The notes under the pieces are model-generated. The model saw only the letters and a program-made list of their open reading frames with translations, ran no database searches and was not told where the DNA came from. Of a stretch of DNA of 64,000 nucleotides, positions 42,654 to 53,212 are shown piece after piece; position 1 is the stretch's first letter, and each line of letters starts with the position of its first letter. This stretch comes from Seminavis robusta (taxonomy: Eukaryota > Bacillariophyta > Bacillariophyceae > Naviculales > Naviculaceae): assembly GCA_903772945.1 (NCBI GenBank), contig CAICTM010000241.1, positions 22,608 to 86,607 on the forward strand. The letters are read 5' to 3'. A program made the position numbers and the translations under genes.

Positions 42654-45356
42654 TCAAACAGTGTGAACGCCCATGTCGAGATGATTTTCTCTTTTTGACT
42701 TGGTCTCTGGTTGTTGCGACGGTCTGGTAAACGTTGTTTCGTTTGCTTGTGATGATGCGTCCATCGGCCCCGTTTTGGAGGCAGGAACGGTACTACCATG
42801 ACGGGGTCGGCCGTTCCCTTTCTTTGGAATCGGAGGAGTATCATGAATTCGCGTAATAAACATGAACCCTGCTTTGGACTCGTGAGAACCAAATGGGGTG
42901 CTGCGGGTGGACGCGTCGGTTAGATCTGCTACACCATTTTGTCTTGCCAGGGTGGAAACAGGGGCGCTGGGAATGTCTAGCGTGGAAACCAAAGTCCCAG
43001 GTCGACCTGATCCTGATTGTTTGCGATGAAGATACTTGGGGAGGAAAACTGGAAGTAGAATAGTAAGGCTGATGATACACAAAAGTGCAGATCCAACCAA
43101 GTAGGATGCCGTGGGATTGTCCACCACTGTAAAGTAGATTGGCCCACCTAGCAGGAGGGATTCCAAGAGACTGGCCATGCCCAGAGCAAGATAGGAAGAT
43201 TCCGAAAGTGTTGTCGGCAGATTGCGGGCCACATAGCTTTGGTAGGTTGCTCCCAACACAGCAAGAAGATCAAATAGCAGCATTGGGATCAAAAAGTAGG
43301 CATAGGTAGTGTCTTGGCTTTGGCATCGGCCATAGGATTCCAGAGCCCTCCCATATTCATCCACATTGTTGCTCGCTTCCACACGGGTATATCTGAGTGG
43401 GGACGCAATACTCCATCCCAGCAACATGGCCACATTGATTGTCACGAGACCTACAAAGGGCCAAAGCACATCCTTGGCCTCTACAGTGATTCTTTTCATC
43501 GACATGCCTGACTTCATGAGTTGATTGAGCCTCCAGGTTTTGGAGAACAATGCCGAAAAGGCAATCACAAACCCCAGACAGATGAGCCATGGAGATGTCA
43601 TGCATGCCATGTCCAAGCGGGGATTGCTGTGTTTTCCTTGTGCACTCATGGGGATGACTGCCAGTGCCATGAGCAGCGTCCCCACACAAAGTTGCGACAA
43701 GAATTGTGGTTGTCCCGCTCGGACCACATAAATTTTTCGATTCTTCCAGGTCCAACCAATCATGATCAAGCTCAAGCAAATGACAAATCCACCCAGGAGC
43801 CATCCAATGACTTGAACAGCCAAAGGCATCATGTTGTAATCATGATCAAAGGGAGGAAGTGAAGGAGGAATGTTGGTGGTATTGTCATTATAGATCCACG
43901 GATGGTAGTGCTCCAGTGTGCCTTGTGTGGCCATGGCCGCCAGCCGCGATTCGAATCGAATGTAGTTGTCGTCCGATCGTTCCTCGCTCCAAAACACATT
44001 GTCCAGCCGTATGCGGGTGGTGTGTGGTTTTCGGGTGCCCGTGATGTTGTCAAACTCAATGGGACCCGTGACGCCTTCAAATTTTAGATTGATCAAGGTT
44101 TGATAGAGGTCTTCCCCGGAGAACAGCCCCGGTGTCTGGCATGCGGCAATGGCCAGACTGTATGTGGCATCATAGAACAAGTTCTGATACTGATCAATGG
44201 GGGGTGTTGTAAAGGTAAAGTTGTCAAACATGTGCTGTTCTTCTGGTGGATAGGATTGAATGTACTCTTGCTGCAATGCTGGATTGTTGGCAAACTCCCG
44301 CATGACACTGTGAAAGGCGGTCGTGTTGGAGCCTCCATCGACTACCAGTGATCCCACTCCATTCAGTGCCTGTGCCAATCGTTGTTCCTTGGGATTGTGC
44401 CGATTAAACTGCAATTGGGGAGACGTCCAGTCAATCATGGCGGCCCCAATCCATGCATAGTCTGGATTCCCAATAATGTCAAGATCCAACGCCACTTCCA
44501 AGATGGCTTTCCAATCAAACATAATGGCAAAGATATGCCTTCGGCCCGTGTCTTTGAGTTGCTCCAGGGCCGACAGTATACTCTCTCGATTATTGAGATC
44601 ATAGGAAAAGCTGACAATGCTAATCCCCAATTTTTTGGCTTCAATTTGCAAATCGGTATTGAAATAGTTCCCCCAGGCATCCTTGACATGGATGCATCCA
44701 ATATGACTGACACCTTGACTGTGATAGTACGCCATGACGGCCCTGGCATCGGCCACACTGGTGGGGATGGTCCGACTGAAAAAGGGCGCCGATTCCAACG
44801 CTCCACTAATGGCTCCGCCGCTGGTTTGAGGAAGACTGAATCCTTGTCCAAACGCCGTTATTGGTAGCGTGACACTGGAATAGACGGACCCCACAATGCC
44901 AAAGGGCATTTGCCAGTCTTCTTCTGCTTGCGGTTGTGCTTCAGGACTTGTCATGGTATGGGTATGGGTATAGTTGCCAGTAGCATGGGTATGGGTATAG
45001 TTGTTGTTGTTGTGAGTATGAGTCACTTTGGGTGTTGGATCGGTGGTGGCTGCGACCAAGGCTCGTACTCCATGCACAGGAGAGAACTGGGTATCTCTGG
45101 ATTCCAAGGACCAATCGAAATCGCAGTCACCCAGGACTTGTGGCAGAGAGGGTAGTATGACCCCATTGCGTTCCTGCGCGTGCTTCCAAGCCAGGAAGGA
45201 TGCGACGTGAACATAGAGATACCCATGATCAATCTCTACTTGACCGTCCACGTTCCTATTGGTAACACCTTGAAGAGTCAATAGCTTGCCTTGTCTCCGA
45301 GTACCGTCTTGGTTGTACCGAATGCGAGTGGCGGAAGATTCCGTAATAGGAGACAT
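42654..45356 (-). CDS. Class C GPCR-like (GABA-B-type) receptor
   Basis: Single-exon frame of 900 aa. Residues 40-480 resemble a periplasmic-binding-protein ligand domain: FLAWKHAQERNG, then VMAYYHSQGVSHIGCIHVKDAWG and AIMFDWKAILEVALDLDIIG, and later DATYSLAIAACQTPG. A spacer near residue 115 is rich in His, Thr and Asn (NYTHTHATGNYTHTHT). Seven hydrophobic segments follow from about 508 to 790, starting VQVIGWLLGGFVICLSLIMIGW and including FSALFSKTWRLNQL, typical of GABA-B-type receptors. The ~100-residue tail is Ser/Thr-rich and hydrophilic. A signal peptide is not seen at this ATG, so a 5' exon may be missing from my model. From memory, diatoms carry expanded families of such receptors; the ligand is unknown. 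Confidence 0.85.
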   Translation of the reverse strand: MSPITESSATRIRYNQDGTRRQGKLLTLQGVTNRNVDGQVEIDHGYLYVHVASFLAWKHAQERNGVILPSLPQVLGDCDFDWSLESRDTQFSPVHGVRALVAATTDPTPKVTHTHNNNNYTHTHATGNYTHTHTMTSPEAQPQAEEDWQMPFGIVGSVYSSVTLPITAFGQGFSLPQTSGGAISGALESAPFFSRTIPTSVADARAVMAYYHSQGVSHIGCIHVKDAWGNYFNTDLQIEAKKLGISIVSFSYDLNNRESILSALEQLKDTGRRHIFAIMFDWKAILEVALDLDIIGNPDYAWIGAAMIDWTSPQLQFNRHNPKEQRLAQALNGVGSLVVDGGSNTTAFHSVMREFANNPALQQEYIQSYPPEEQHMFDNFTFTTPPIDQYQNLFYDATYSLAIAACQTPGLFSGEDLYQTLINLKFEGVTGPIEFDNITGTRKPHTTRIRLDNVFWSEERSDDNYIRFESRLAAMATQGTLEHYHPWIYNDNTTNIPPSLPPFDHDYNMMPLAVQVIGWLLGGFVICLSLIMIGWTWKNRKIYVVRAGQPQFLSQLCVGTLLMALAVIPMSAQGKHSNPRLDMACMTSPWLICLGFVIAFSALFSKTWRLNQLMKSGMSMKRITVEAKDVLWPFVGLVTINVAMLLGWSIASPLRYTRVEASNNVDEYGRALESYGRCQSQDTTYAYFLIPMLLFDLLAVLGATYQSYVARNLPTTLSESSYLALGMASLLESLLLGGPIYFTVVDNPTASYLVGSALLCIISLTILLPVFLPKYLHRKQSGSGRPGTLVSTLDIPSAPVSTLARQNGVADLTDASTRSTPFGSHESKAGFMFITRIHDTPPIPKKGNGRPRHGSTVPASKTGPMDASSQANETTFTRPSQQPETKSKRENHLDMGVHTV

Positions 45357-45639
45357 GATATATATGATACCGTCTATGACACCTGATGCTATGATAGGTT
45401 GGTTGAACGTAGGTCGCTGGACTGGGTACGAAATGAAACCTGAAGATACTGGAGGAAGGTTGCCGCGATTGTGTTTGCTGCTCCAAGTCTAGCGCTAGAC
45501 TTCTTCTTTCTACCATCCACTAGGTTGGTTGCATCAATGCTCCTTGTCGCCTTTTCTCCTTCTTCATTAATATTCTTCATGAGCTCTTCGTGTAAAATAG
45601 AACCCCAATGTGAAGACTTAAAGCCTTTCAGACGAATGA

Positions 45640-45776
45640 CGATTCGAGTCGTGGATACATCAGAATCCTAATCAATTTTTGGAGCTACCCTAATCAATTT
45701 TTGGAGCGGCTCCAAAAATTGATTAGGGTGGCTCCAAAAATTAATTAGGATTCTGATTTATCCACGACTCGAATCG
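45640..45776. mobile_element. Near-perfect 137-bp foldback (hairpin) element
   Basis: The left arm (45640-45707) and the reverse complement of the right arm (45709-45776) are 68 bp each with only three mismatches, separated by one base. The outer ends are CGATTCGAGTCGTGGATA. Each arm holds two copies of CCTAATCAATTTTTGGAGC, so the centre is a quadruple repeat. This is the form of a MITE/foldback element, and a transcript would make a dicer-type hairpin. No target-site duplication is obvious. Confidence 0.85.
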
Positions 45777-48006
45777 AATACATGTAGACATGTAGTGGGC
45801 AATGGTTTAACTCGCGAGCTCTTCTTCCTGGGAGATGACGGCGAAAAAGGAGACTGAGAGAATTAGCTGTGAGACACAGTTTGCTCTTGCACCTTTCTCG
45901 AAGGGCATGGGGACAACCATCGGCCGTTTCCTCTCCCTTCCACTACCGGTACACAAGTGTACTGTTGAAACCACTATGGTACCACACTAGCCAGCTAGAA
46001 TGGTCTCACAAGCTTTTCTGACGGTCTCAAAGCAAGGGTAGATGTAGAGCATCAACGAGCTCCACGATGGGAGAAGTGGAGAAGTTTTTACGTGTTTCGA
46101 ATTCGAGCGTCGGAAGTCAGCACTATGATAGGCAGGGCGGTGGCTTAAAACAACGGCGAAGGGACTTTTGCCACGATGGAATGAGCGGCAGTGATATTCC
46201 TCTTTGCTCCACGATGAGAAGGGTGGCGACGGCGACGATAGCTCTACTGCTAGCTAGCAGTAGAACTGCCTATCAACTCCGAGCGCACACACATGAAGAC
46301 GCACAAGACATTGGAAGGCATTCATTTGCAGGCACACGGCAAGGGCACGTCATCTTCTCATCTCAAGCCGAATTTCGACGACGATGAGAGTTGCACTTGT
46401 CTTTCTTGGTGGTTCATTCTGAGACGCATGCCGGATTGTTCATCCACTTGGGAAGTCATTTGCTACTGTTGACGTCCACGATGAAAGGTTCTTTGAGCGA
46501 CGGAAGACGATACGTGATGTTGGTTTCTCCCCATGGTGTCAGCTTGTCGCTGAGGATGGTTATAGAGCAGGTTGTGAGGGATCTTCAGTATCCTTCGCTG
46601 TGGACGGATACCTCCATTTAGAGTGAACCAACGCCAAGCTCCACCGAAGTCTCATTGTGGGATCAAAACATTGTCACAGAACCAGTCCACGGCCTTGCTA
46701 TCTCAATAATTGATCTTTAAGCAGCCCCGCAACGGGAATCAATCAAATGAGGACAAGAAAGACACTGACAAAGAGTCGGCTTCGCCATCTCTGTTTGTGC
46801 CCTCCTGTTCACGACCGGTACTGCTCCATTCTTTCATCTACGCGCTCACTCGTGATGCCGAAAATTTGCGTCGCAAGACGACCAAGAGTGATTCCTTTCA
46901 TCGCACCAATTGACCCCCCGATCCTTTTCGGTCTGGCCATGCCAGAGTGGCTGGACAATCCAGGTTCGCCCCAAAGCTTAGCCTATTCTCGAGCAGTGGA
47001 GAAAGAGACAGAGTTCTTCGTGTTAGTACCATTGTTCTATAGCTTTGAGGGTTCCAGTGAGAGCTTTTGTGGGTTCCAGTTGGAGATTTGAACTGGGCGA
47101 CGACTGGCTTGACGACTCCAAGGTTGAGCGTCTCATCATCTCTGTACGGGCCACTGCAACGCATGGGCGGCTATACAGGAGGAAAATGTTCTTGCCGAGC
47201 CTGACAAAGTCTGGTTCTGCTCATGCAGTGGATGGTCTCACAACAGCGACGATGGTTTCAACTTCACACCCATTTTCTCCATTCTGACGTCTCTGAAGAA
47301 TGTGGAACTCTTGTCCACTTATCTCGGGAACCTAGCTAGTAGGCCTGCTTCTGCCTATGCAGTATTAGCCAGTAATGAACATGACTTCGAGTCGAAGTTT
47401 TGTTACTAAAGGATGGTGTAGATCATATTGTTGTAATTGAGAAGGTGTGGTTGATGTGGTTTCATGTCGATTGGTTGCAATTCAACGTGATGGAGTGACC
47501 ATGGCGGGTCTTGGAATGGACCCTTACCGGTAGCTGGCCAGTCTCTAGTACCCTAGAGGTTACTGCAGTGCGGTAAAAGCGCTCTGATGACGCACCGCAA
47601 AGTGAGCTTCTGATAGAGGTTCTAGTAGCTAGCAAGTGGAACTTTACAGCGTCATAAAAACATATTCCTTTTTAGTTAGTTGATTACAGGCGAGCTAGCT
47701 AGTGCGGTGTCGTGGAGGGTGGTTGAGAAGCTCCAACACCCCCGCACTCCCTGAACGGAGAAGATACCTTATTTGCCATGCCTCCAAAACAACCAAACAA
47801 CTACACGTGTGTATTCCCCAAACCGTTGCTTTTCTTCCATTTTTGTGACCGAGCCAAACTACCCAGCAAGCAATGCGCTCTCAGCACCATCCCTGCCCGA
47901 TGAAACCAAAGTGCGCTGCTGGCTGGGCTGTTTGGGTCTTTCCCCATAGACTTGTTTGTGCCATCCAAAAAGACCACTCTTGACACGTACGTACATGACA
48001 AAGTAG
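45777..48006. other. Intergenic region, no gene supported
   Basis: Frames between about 46067 and 47290 overlap each other on both strands without a motif. The stretch contains the right copy of the inverted degenerate repeat. As with 40.6-42.3 kb, it may be a decayed gene. Confidence 0.5.
46570..46915 (+). repeat. Degenerate repeat, inverted partner of 41480-41870
   Basis: Carries the same ordered blocks as the reverse complement of the left copy, ending TTCCTTTCATCGCACCA. The similarity may extend further left, at lower identity, toward 46490. Confidence 0.75.
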
Positions 48007-50265
48007 TTACGACTGCATGGCGTTTTCACCAGCAGGAGGCGCCGTCCAGATCCACAAGGCACGTCGGCTGCCATCAATGACACGGGATACTTTTCGGACG
48101 CGGTTGTCTTTACTGATTTGGAGGCACACAATGGGCCAAACTTGAAGCAAAAAGTCCTGACGCTTCTCGTCTTCGTAGTATCCATCGTACATGCGGTCGG
48201 CGATTTCGTCGCGGACTTGAATGACGGCCACTTCACCCTGTTGCAAATCGACCCCCGGAGGCTTGTTCCACGCCGTTTGCAAATAGCGGAGAACATCGTG
48301 ACGCACCATGTTGACCAGCTTTCGTTGTCGGTCTAGTGTCGCCCGCCGATGACGCCAATACGAAATTCCACCGAGAATCAAGGTTGTGACAATGGACATG
48401 ATGGGAAATGCCTTGAAGATGGAATAAATCGTAAAGAGAATGCCCGCCCCAATGCTCCAGCCGAGACGTCCGACCCACTCAAAGATTTGAAAGAGTCCCC
48501 GACGGACTTTGCAGGGCATGGGTAATTTGCTGCGTTGGACTAGATTGTATCGATGCGCTGTGAGTCCGACCGAGAGACTGTCCTCTTCCAAGACGAGTTG
48601 TGTTTTGTGTGCATCATTGGCCGTCTGCAATAGTTTCCAATCCCATTCGTCTTGATCAATCATGCGATAGATGGTGGACCATGGATACAAGGGCACGCCA
48701 TTGTCGGAATTTCCCATATCGTCTGCCTTGACAACGACCGAGGCTTCCTTAGAGCTGATTGGCTGCTGTTGCATGTAAAATGATTGCGGCACGGGCCCTT
48801 CGGTGCGTATCATGCACAAATGCTGTACCGACCAAGTTTCAATCAAACTGACGAGGTCCATGTACGTGTTGTTGACGGCTTGACTCAAGACACAGAGCGG
48901 AGGTTTCTTGTTGTCGTTGTCATTCTTGTTGTCGTACATGACCCACGCAGGAGCCAGACAATCCAAAAGGTGTCCGTTGTAGCAAATGGCATTGGATGGA
49001 CACTGGATGAACCCATTGGGACAATGCTGGTCTGTCATTTTGGCGGGAGCATTATTCTGGTGGGCATCATCGTGATCCAAAACATGCTGTGGCGAGTCAT
49101 GGTAACAGCGCTGTTGTTGCTGCAATACGCCCAAGTCAATGGCGTCCGTGACAATGTACGGATTGGATGGATCCGTGGCACGACACGGCGATCCCAACAA
49201 GACAGTGTGGGTGGAACAGTGTCGACGAGTATGTCCTACAATCATCCACATTTGCGACTTGGGGTTGTATCGTCCGACCCCAAAAATGAGAACAGCTAGA
49301 GCTAGTAAGGGAACTCCCAGTACCAAAAAGAGCTTTCGAAGGAGTGGCTGAAGAGTTTCCCAACGTTCCTGCCAACTCATAGTCTCATCATCTTCGTACT
49401 CGACTTGGACATCGTCGTCATATTCCACTTGGACGTCATCATCATGGTGATTTTCGTCTTCGTACTTGACATGGACTTCTTCTTCGTCGTCCACTTCATC
49501 GTCATGGCGATCGTCGTCCTCAGTGTGTTCTGGTCGAGGAGGGTCTTCCACAACAGGCACCGCCCGGAATGCAGGTCCTCCAGTGGCTGCTGCTGCTGCT
49601 GGCGCTTGTGTTTCAGGAGTTGCCGTTTTGGGGAATCGAGTGGGAGGTTTTGGAAGTGTGTCTTCGGCTGGTTCCTCCTCCTCCTCATTCTTGGCGGGTG
49701 TGCGGCGAGTTCGATAGGCCTGTGTGCTTCGTGCGGCTGGTGAGGCATTGCGTTTGGGAGCAGCTGCAGCAGGACGTGGTGGTGTGGCTGCTTTTTTGGC
49801 GGAAGAATCCTTTTTCATGGCCATTCGAGCCCGCTCCTTGTATCCTGGTTCTTTTTGTTGCTTGCGAGACGACGTATCGGGGGAACGAGACCCCATTGCA
49901 GCAGCGGGTGTAGGGGCAGCAGCGGCTGCCGTGGGTGTTTTCTTGGCAGGGGTTGTCTTTTTGGCACTAGCAGCAGTAGTGCTAGTTTTGCGTTTTTTGG
50001 AAGCGGGTTGTCGACTACCATATCCCGGAACTCCCGGGAATTCATCCGCTGGTTGATCTCCTTTGGTGGCCATCCAATTGTTCCAGGCTTCGTCAAAGTC
50101 TTCTTCCTTGCCAGGATTTTGGGAAATGAAACCAGCGCGAAAATACACGCGAGCCTTTTGCACCGTTCGTTGCGTCTCCTTCTTCCGAGGCTTGCTGCTG
50201 CTACTACTAGCGGTACTGCTCTCCTTGTCGTCGCCGACTTTGCGCTTGCGGTTGGAAGGAGGCAT
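48007..50265 (-). CDS. MAN1/Src1-like inner nuclear membrane protein (copy 2)
   Basis: Single exon, 752 aa from ATG. The N-terminal 300 residues are low-complexity: basic clusters (RKRKVGDD, ASKKRKTS), an Ala/Pro/Lys-rich middle, then a strongly acidic stretch (about 245-300) with repeated DVQVEYDDD units. Membrane helices are at about 307-333 (LFLVLGVPLLALAVLIFGVG) and 596-637. Between them is HCPNGFIQCPSNAICYNGHLLDC, the CP..A.C..G...C signature of the Man1-Src1p C-terminal domain. After helix 2 come VIQVRDEIADRMYDG, FLLQVWPIVCLQISKDNRVRKV and a closing GSRRALWIWTAPP, matching the winged-helix end of that domain better than copy 1. The role is probably nuclear-envelope/chromatin anchoring. 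No LEM or HeH motif could be identified. Confidence 0.8.
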   Translation of the reverse strand: MPPSNRKRKVGDDKESSTASSSSSKPRKKETQRTVQKARVYFRAGFISQNPGKEEDFDEAWNNWMATKGDQPADEFPGVPGYGSRQPASKKRKTSTTAASAKKTTPAKKTPTAAAAAPTPAAAMGSRSPDTSSRKQQKEPGYKERARMAMKKDSSAKKAATPPRPAAAAPKRNASPAARSTQAYRTRRTPAKNEEEEEPAEDTLPKPPTRFPKTATPETQAPAAAAATGGPAFRAVPVVEDPPRPEHTEDDDRHDDEVDDEEEVHVKYEDENHHDDDVQVEYDDDVQVEYEDDETMSWQERWETLQPLLRKLFLVLGVPLLALAVLIFGVGRYNPKSQMWMIVGHTRRHCSTHTVLLGSPCRATDPSNPYIVTDAIDLGVLQQQQRCYHDSPQHVLDHDDAHQNNAPAKMTDQHCPNGFIQCPSNAICYNGHLLDCLAPAWVMYDNKNDNDNKKPPLCVLSQAVNNTYMDLVSLIETWSVQHLCMIRTEGPVPQSFYMQQQPISSKEASVVVKADDMGNSDNGVPLYPWSTIYRMIDQDEWDWKLLQTANDAHKTQLVLEEDSLSVGLTAHRYNLVQRSKLPMPCKVRRGLFQIFEWVGRLGWSIGAGILFTIYSIFKAFPIMSIVTTLILGGISYWRHRRATLDRQRKLVNMVRHDVLRYLQTAWNKPPGVDLQQGEVAVIQVRDEIADRMYDGYYEDEKRQDFLLQVWPIVCLQISKDNRVRKVSRVIDGSRRALWIWTAPPAGENAMQS

Positions 50266-53212
50266 CGTCTTGACTGGCTAGCTAGTAAGCAATGAATGGA
50301 GCAAGTGAAGTAAAGTGGACACTCTTGATTCGTGGACTGTCTGTCGATGGTGTTGTTTGTGGTCTTGCAAACGCAGCTAAACCGTAACAAACCAGTAGCT
50401 TCTGTTTCAAAGAGGAAGAAGGATGACAACCAACACGGTGCTTCTCACAAAATTATGGATCGAATGGATCTTCTTGGGCTTCTCTCGCGACTGTCGTTGC
50501 TGTGGTGCGACGAGACGTGCACACTATTGCCAGACCTGCACCTTCCACCTGGCTAGCTGGCTATAGACCTTCAAGATACAACCACAACCGACGCCTCTTG
50601 TTGCTCTTCTCCTTGTGACTAGTCTACTGCGAAACTCTCTATGCGACGGCTATGTTGTCTGATGAGGACGACGACGATGACGATGGAGATGACTTGGATC
50701 TTTCGCTCTCACTGTTGTTGATGGCTCCACCGCCCCCATGAAGCGAAGCCTTTTCCATGCACGCCAGCCAATCCAACGACACATGGCTCATTTCTAATTG
50801 ACGCCAGCATCTCGCCTGACCGGCGATTGCTCACAAAATTCAAGAGCCAAGAGAAAAATCGAGAAAAAGATCCAATCAAAGCAAACAAAAAGACACTGCA
50901 TCTTTTCCGTCTTGGATGGACAGCACTCACCAATGCAAGCAGCTATTCAAGGCTTCTTCCTAATAATGCAACAGAAGTAGCTATATCAAGTTGATGCGCT
51001 TCCCTTCTTTTGTAAGGAACCATCAAAGGACTTCGCCCTGGGGCTAGCATGAAGCAATCGAACAGTCTTGCTAGCAGAGCAAGCTAGCCAATTGGGTCGC
51101 TTCTGGCGGTTGTACTCGGTTGCTTTTGGAGAGTCACTGTGCATGGTGCGACGCCTTCCTTGGATTCCTTGTTTATTTGGTTCCACCAGGTCTGACGTGC
51201 TTCTTTTCATTCCCCTCGGCTCCACTACTGCAGCCCCACTAGCGAAATAGGAGCCTTTTAAAAAACCAAACTAACTATTTTGGTACATAGTACACACGAG
51301 CTGCTTGCTTATTGATCCTTGCTAGCTAGTAGCAAGCTTTCCTGAGATTTCCTCTATCCCTCTGTATGTAGCTAGATGTATCTATGTTTTGACAGCCTTG
51401 GGAACTGCTCCGAGTCAACCGGTCCTCGAGCTTCTTTTGCGTGAATCGAATCGAATTGACTTGGCTGCCACGGCATTCTCGCTCCTGCAGCACACAGGCA
51501 GCCAAGTCAACCATCCGAAAATTTACAGGCATTATTTTTGTCCAGCAAAGTAGCAAAGTAGCGAAGAAGCGGAGGGGAAGAAGCAAGAACCCAAGGAACT
51601 GGTGGTCGGTAGTTAGTGGTACTAGTAGTTACTCAGTAGTTGGTATGTAGTACCGTAGTTGGCAAGAGCTTTTTCATCCTCTCGACCTCTGGCTATCGGA
51701 GCGAGACAATGGTTTGCTCGTGTGGCTGGGCCCCTGGCTGGTGGTACACTATGGCCGTGTCGTGGCAGCAACGCCAGTGGCTACCAGCCAGCTTGTTGCT
51801 TCATGGGAAGCCCTACCTGTTTACTTGGCCTGCTTTTTGGCTGGCTTACTGTTAGTGTGGGTATGGCGCATGATTGCTAGCTGGCTGCCTAGTAGGCATA
51901 CTGTAGTATGGTAGGAGTGCGTAATCCCTCGTGTAAATAGCCGACTGTAGGGCGGGTTTTATTCCTCATCCAGATGCATGGCTCTACTATAGACATAGAG
52001 GCATACTATCTTCAAGAAGCGAGTGACGCATGGTTTCATGATTGGAGGATCGATGCATGGCTGGCTCCGAAGAAGATTGGCTGCTTCGTAGTAGCTCCAG
52101 TATGGTATACCTCTACCATGTTGCTTTGTCATTCGCACGTACTTAGTTAGGCCGCAATCCAGCCCAATGCCAATGCTCGATTCTTGAATTGGAGTACTAC
52201 GTATTGGTAGAGGCCAAAGGCCTACTCAGTGGAGTGACACCTGAGTTGAGTTATCCGAAATGGCTGGTGCTGTAAAAATGAGAGGACGATGAGATTGGCA
52301 GGGTCGGATGACGAATGCCCGAAAATAATAGTGTTCCTATGGGGTCGCTTTAGTAGGAAGCCAGTGTCGTCCTTTCTCAGTCAGGGCAGCAAGACTGCAA
52401 CAATTGACTTTTGAAGAGTGGTTGGGATAGCCAGAAGCCAGAGGCGCAATTAGTTCTTCCCCTTTCTCGTCTAAAGCTTGGGAATAACCAGCGAGGGGTG
52501 ACAAGTATTTACACCTCATACTTGTGAGTATGGTAATTAATGGCCAATGCCCCCTTCTGTCCTATAGTAAATCAGTAGGCGGCCCAAATCCTCCCACGCT
52601 TTGGCTGCACCGTCTCACTTTTTTCGCTCTCTTCGGATAGCTAGAACAAATCTAAATTGCGCCCAACCTCGACCTCCTGAGTGATATCTGTAGGGCATTG
52701 CGTGGAGTCGGTAGGAGCCCATGTGTAAAAACTCGAAATGGTGGAGGGCTTGTAGTACCGGAGAAAGGTAGAGTATACGGCTGCTGGGCAACAAAAATGA
52801 GGATCCAATTTGGATATCCAAACCTTTTGAGGATGCCTCGATCGCACTTTTTTGCCCAGTGTGCCATCCGGAATGAACGCAGCATCAACATCATCAAGGC
52901 TTGTTGGTTTGTTTGCTTGACTTGTTGGCTCCTGTAAACCACAGACAGAGGATCTTTCGTTCGCTGGTTGGATACTGTTTGGTATCCTTTCCTCTCCTTC
53001 CTGTGTTGCTTGCTTGCGTCGACCTTCGCCTTCATCATTGGCCACTGTGCAACTGTGGATTGATCCATTGGGAGCTGTTACTACTCTGGAACCTTCATCC
53101 CTTCCTCCACCAAACCTTTACTCTTGTTCCTTGGTTGCTGAAAGCCTCTCACAATTCAATTCGTCTTTCAGACCAAGCTCACAAGCAACAGCACCTTATT
53201 GAAGTAGCAATC
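50266..53212. other. Long divergent intergenic region
   Basis: Lies between divergent genes (48007-50265 minus and 53213-55810 plus). Short frames on both strands show no coding signs. The frame of the plus-strand gene stays open upstream to 52901 but without ATG, so 52901-53212 is treated as 5' flank. CTAGCTAG runs lie near 50275 and 51321. Confidence 0.55.

Noticed and set aside
52901-53212. N-terminal extension of the gene at 53213
   Set aside because: The open frame upstream has no ATG (TTG at 52901); the hydrophobic stretch it would add is better explained as untranslated leader.
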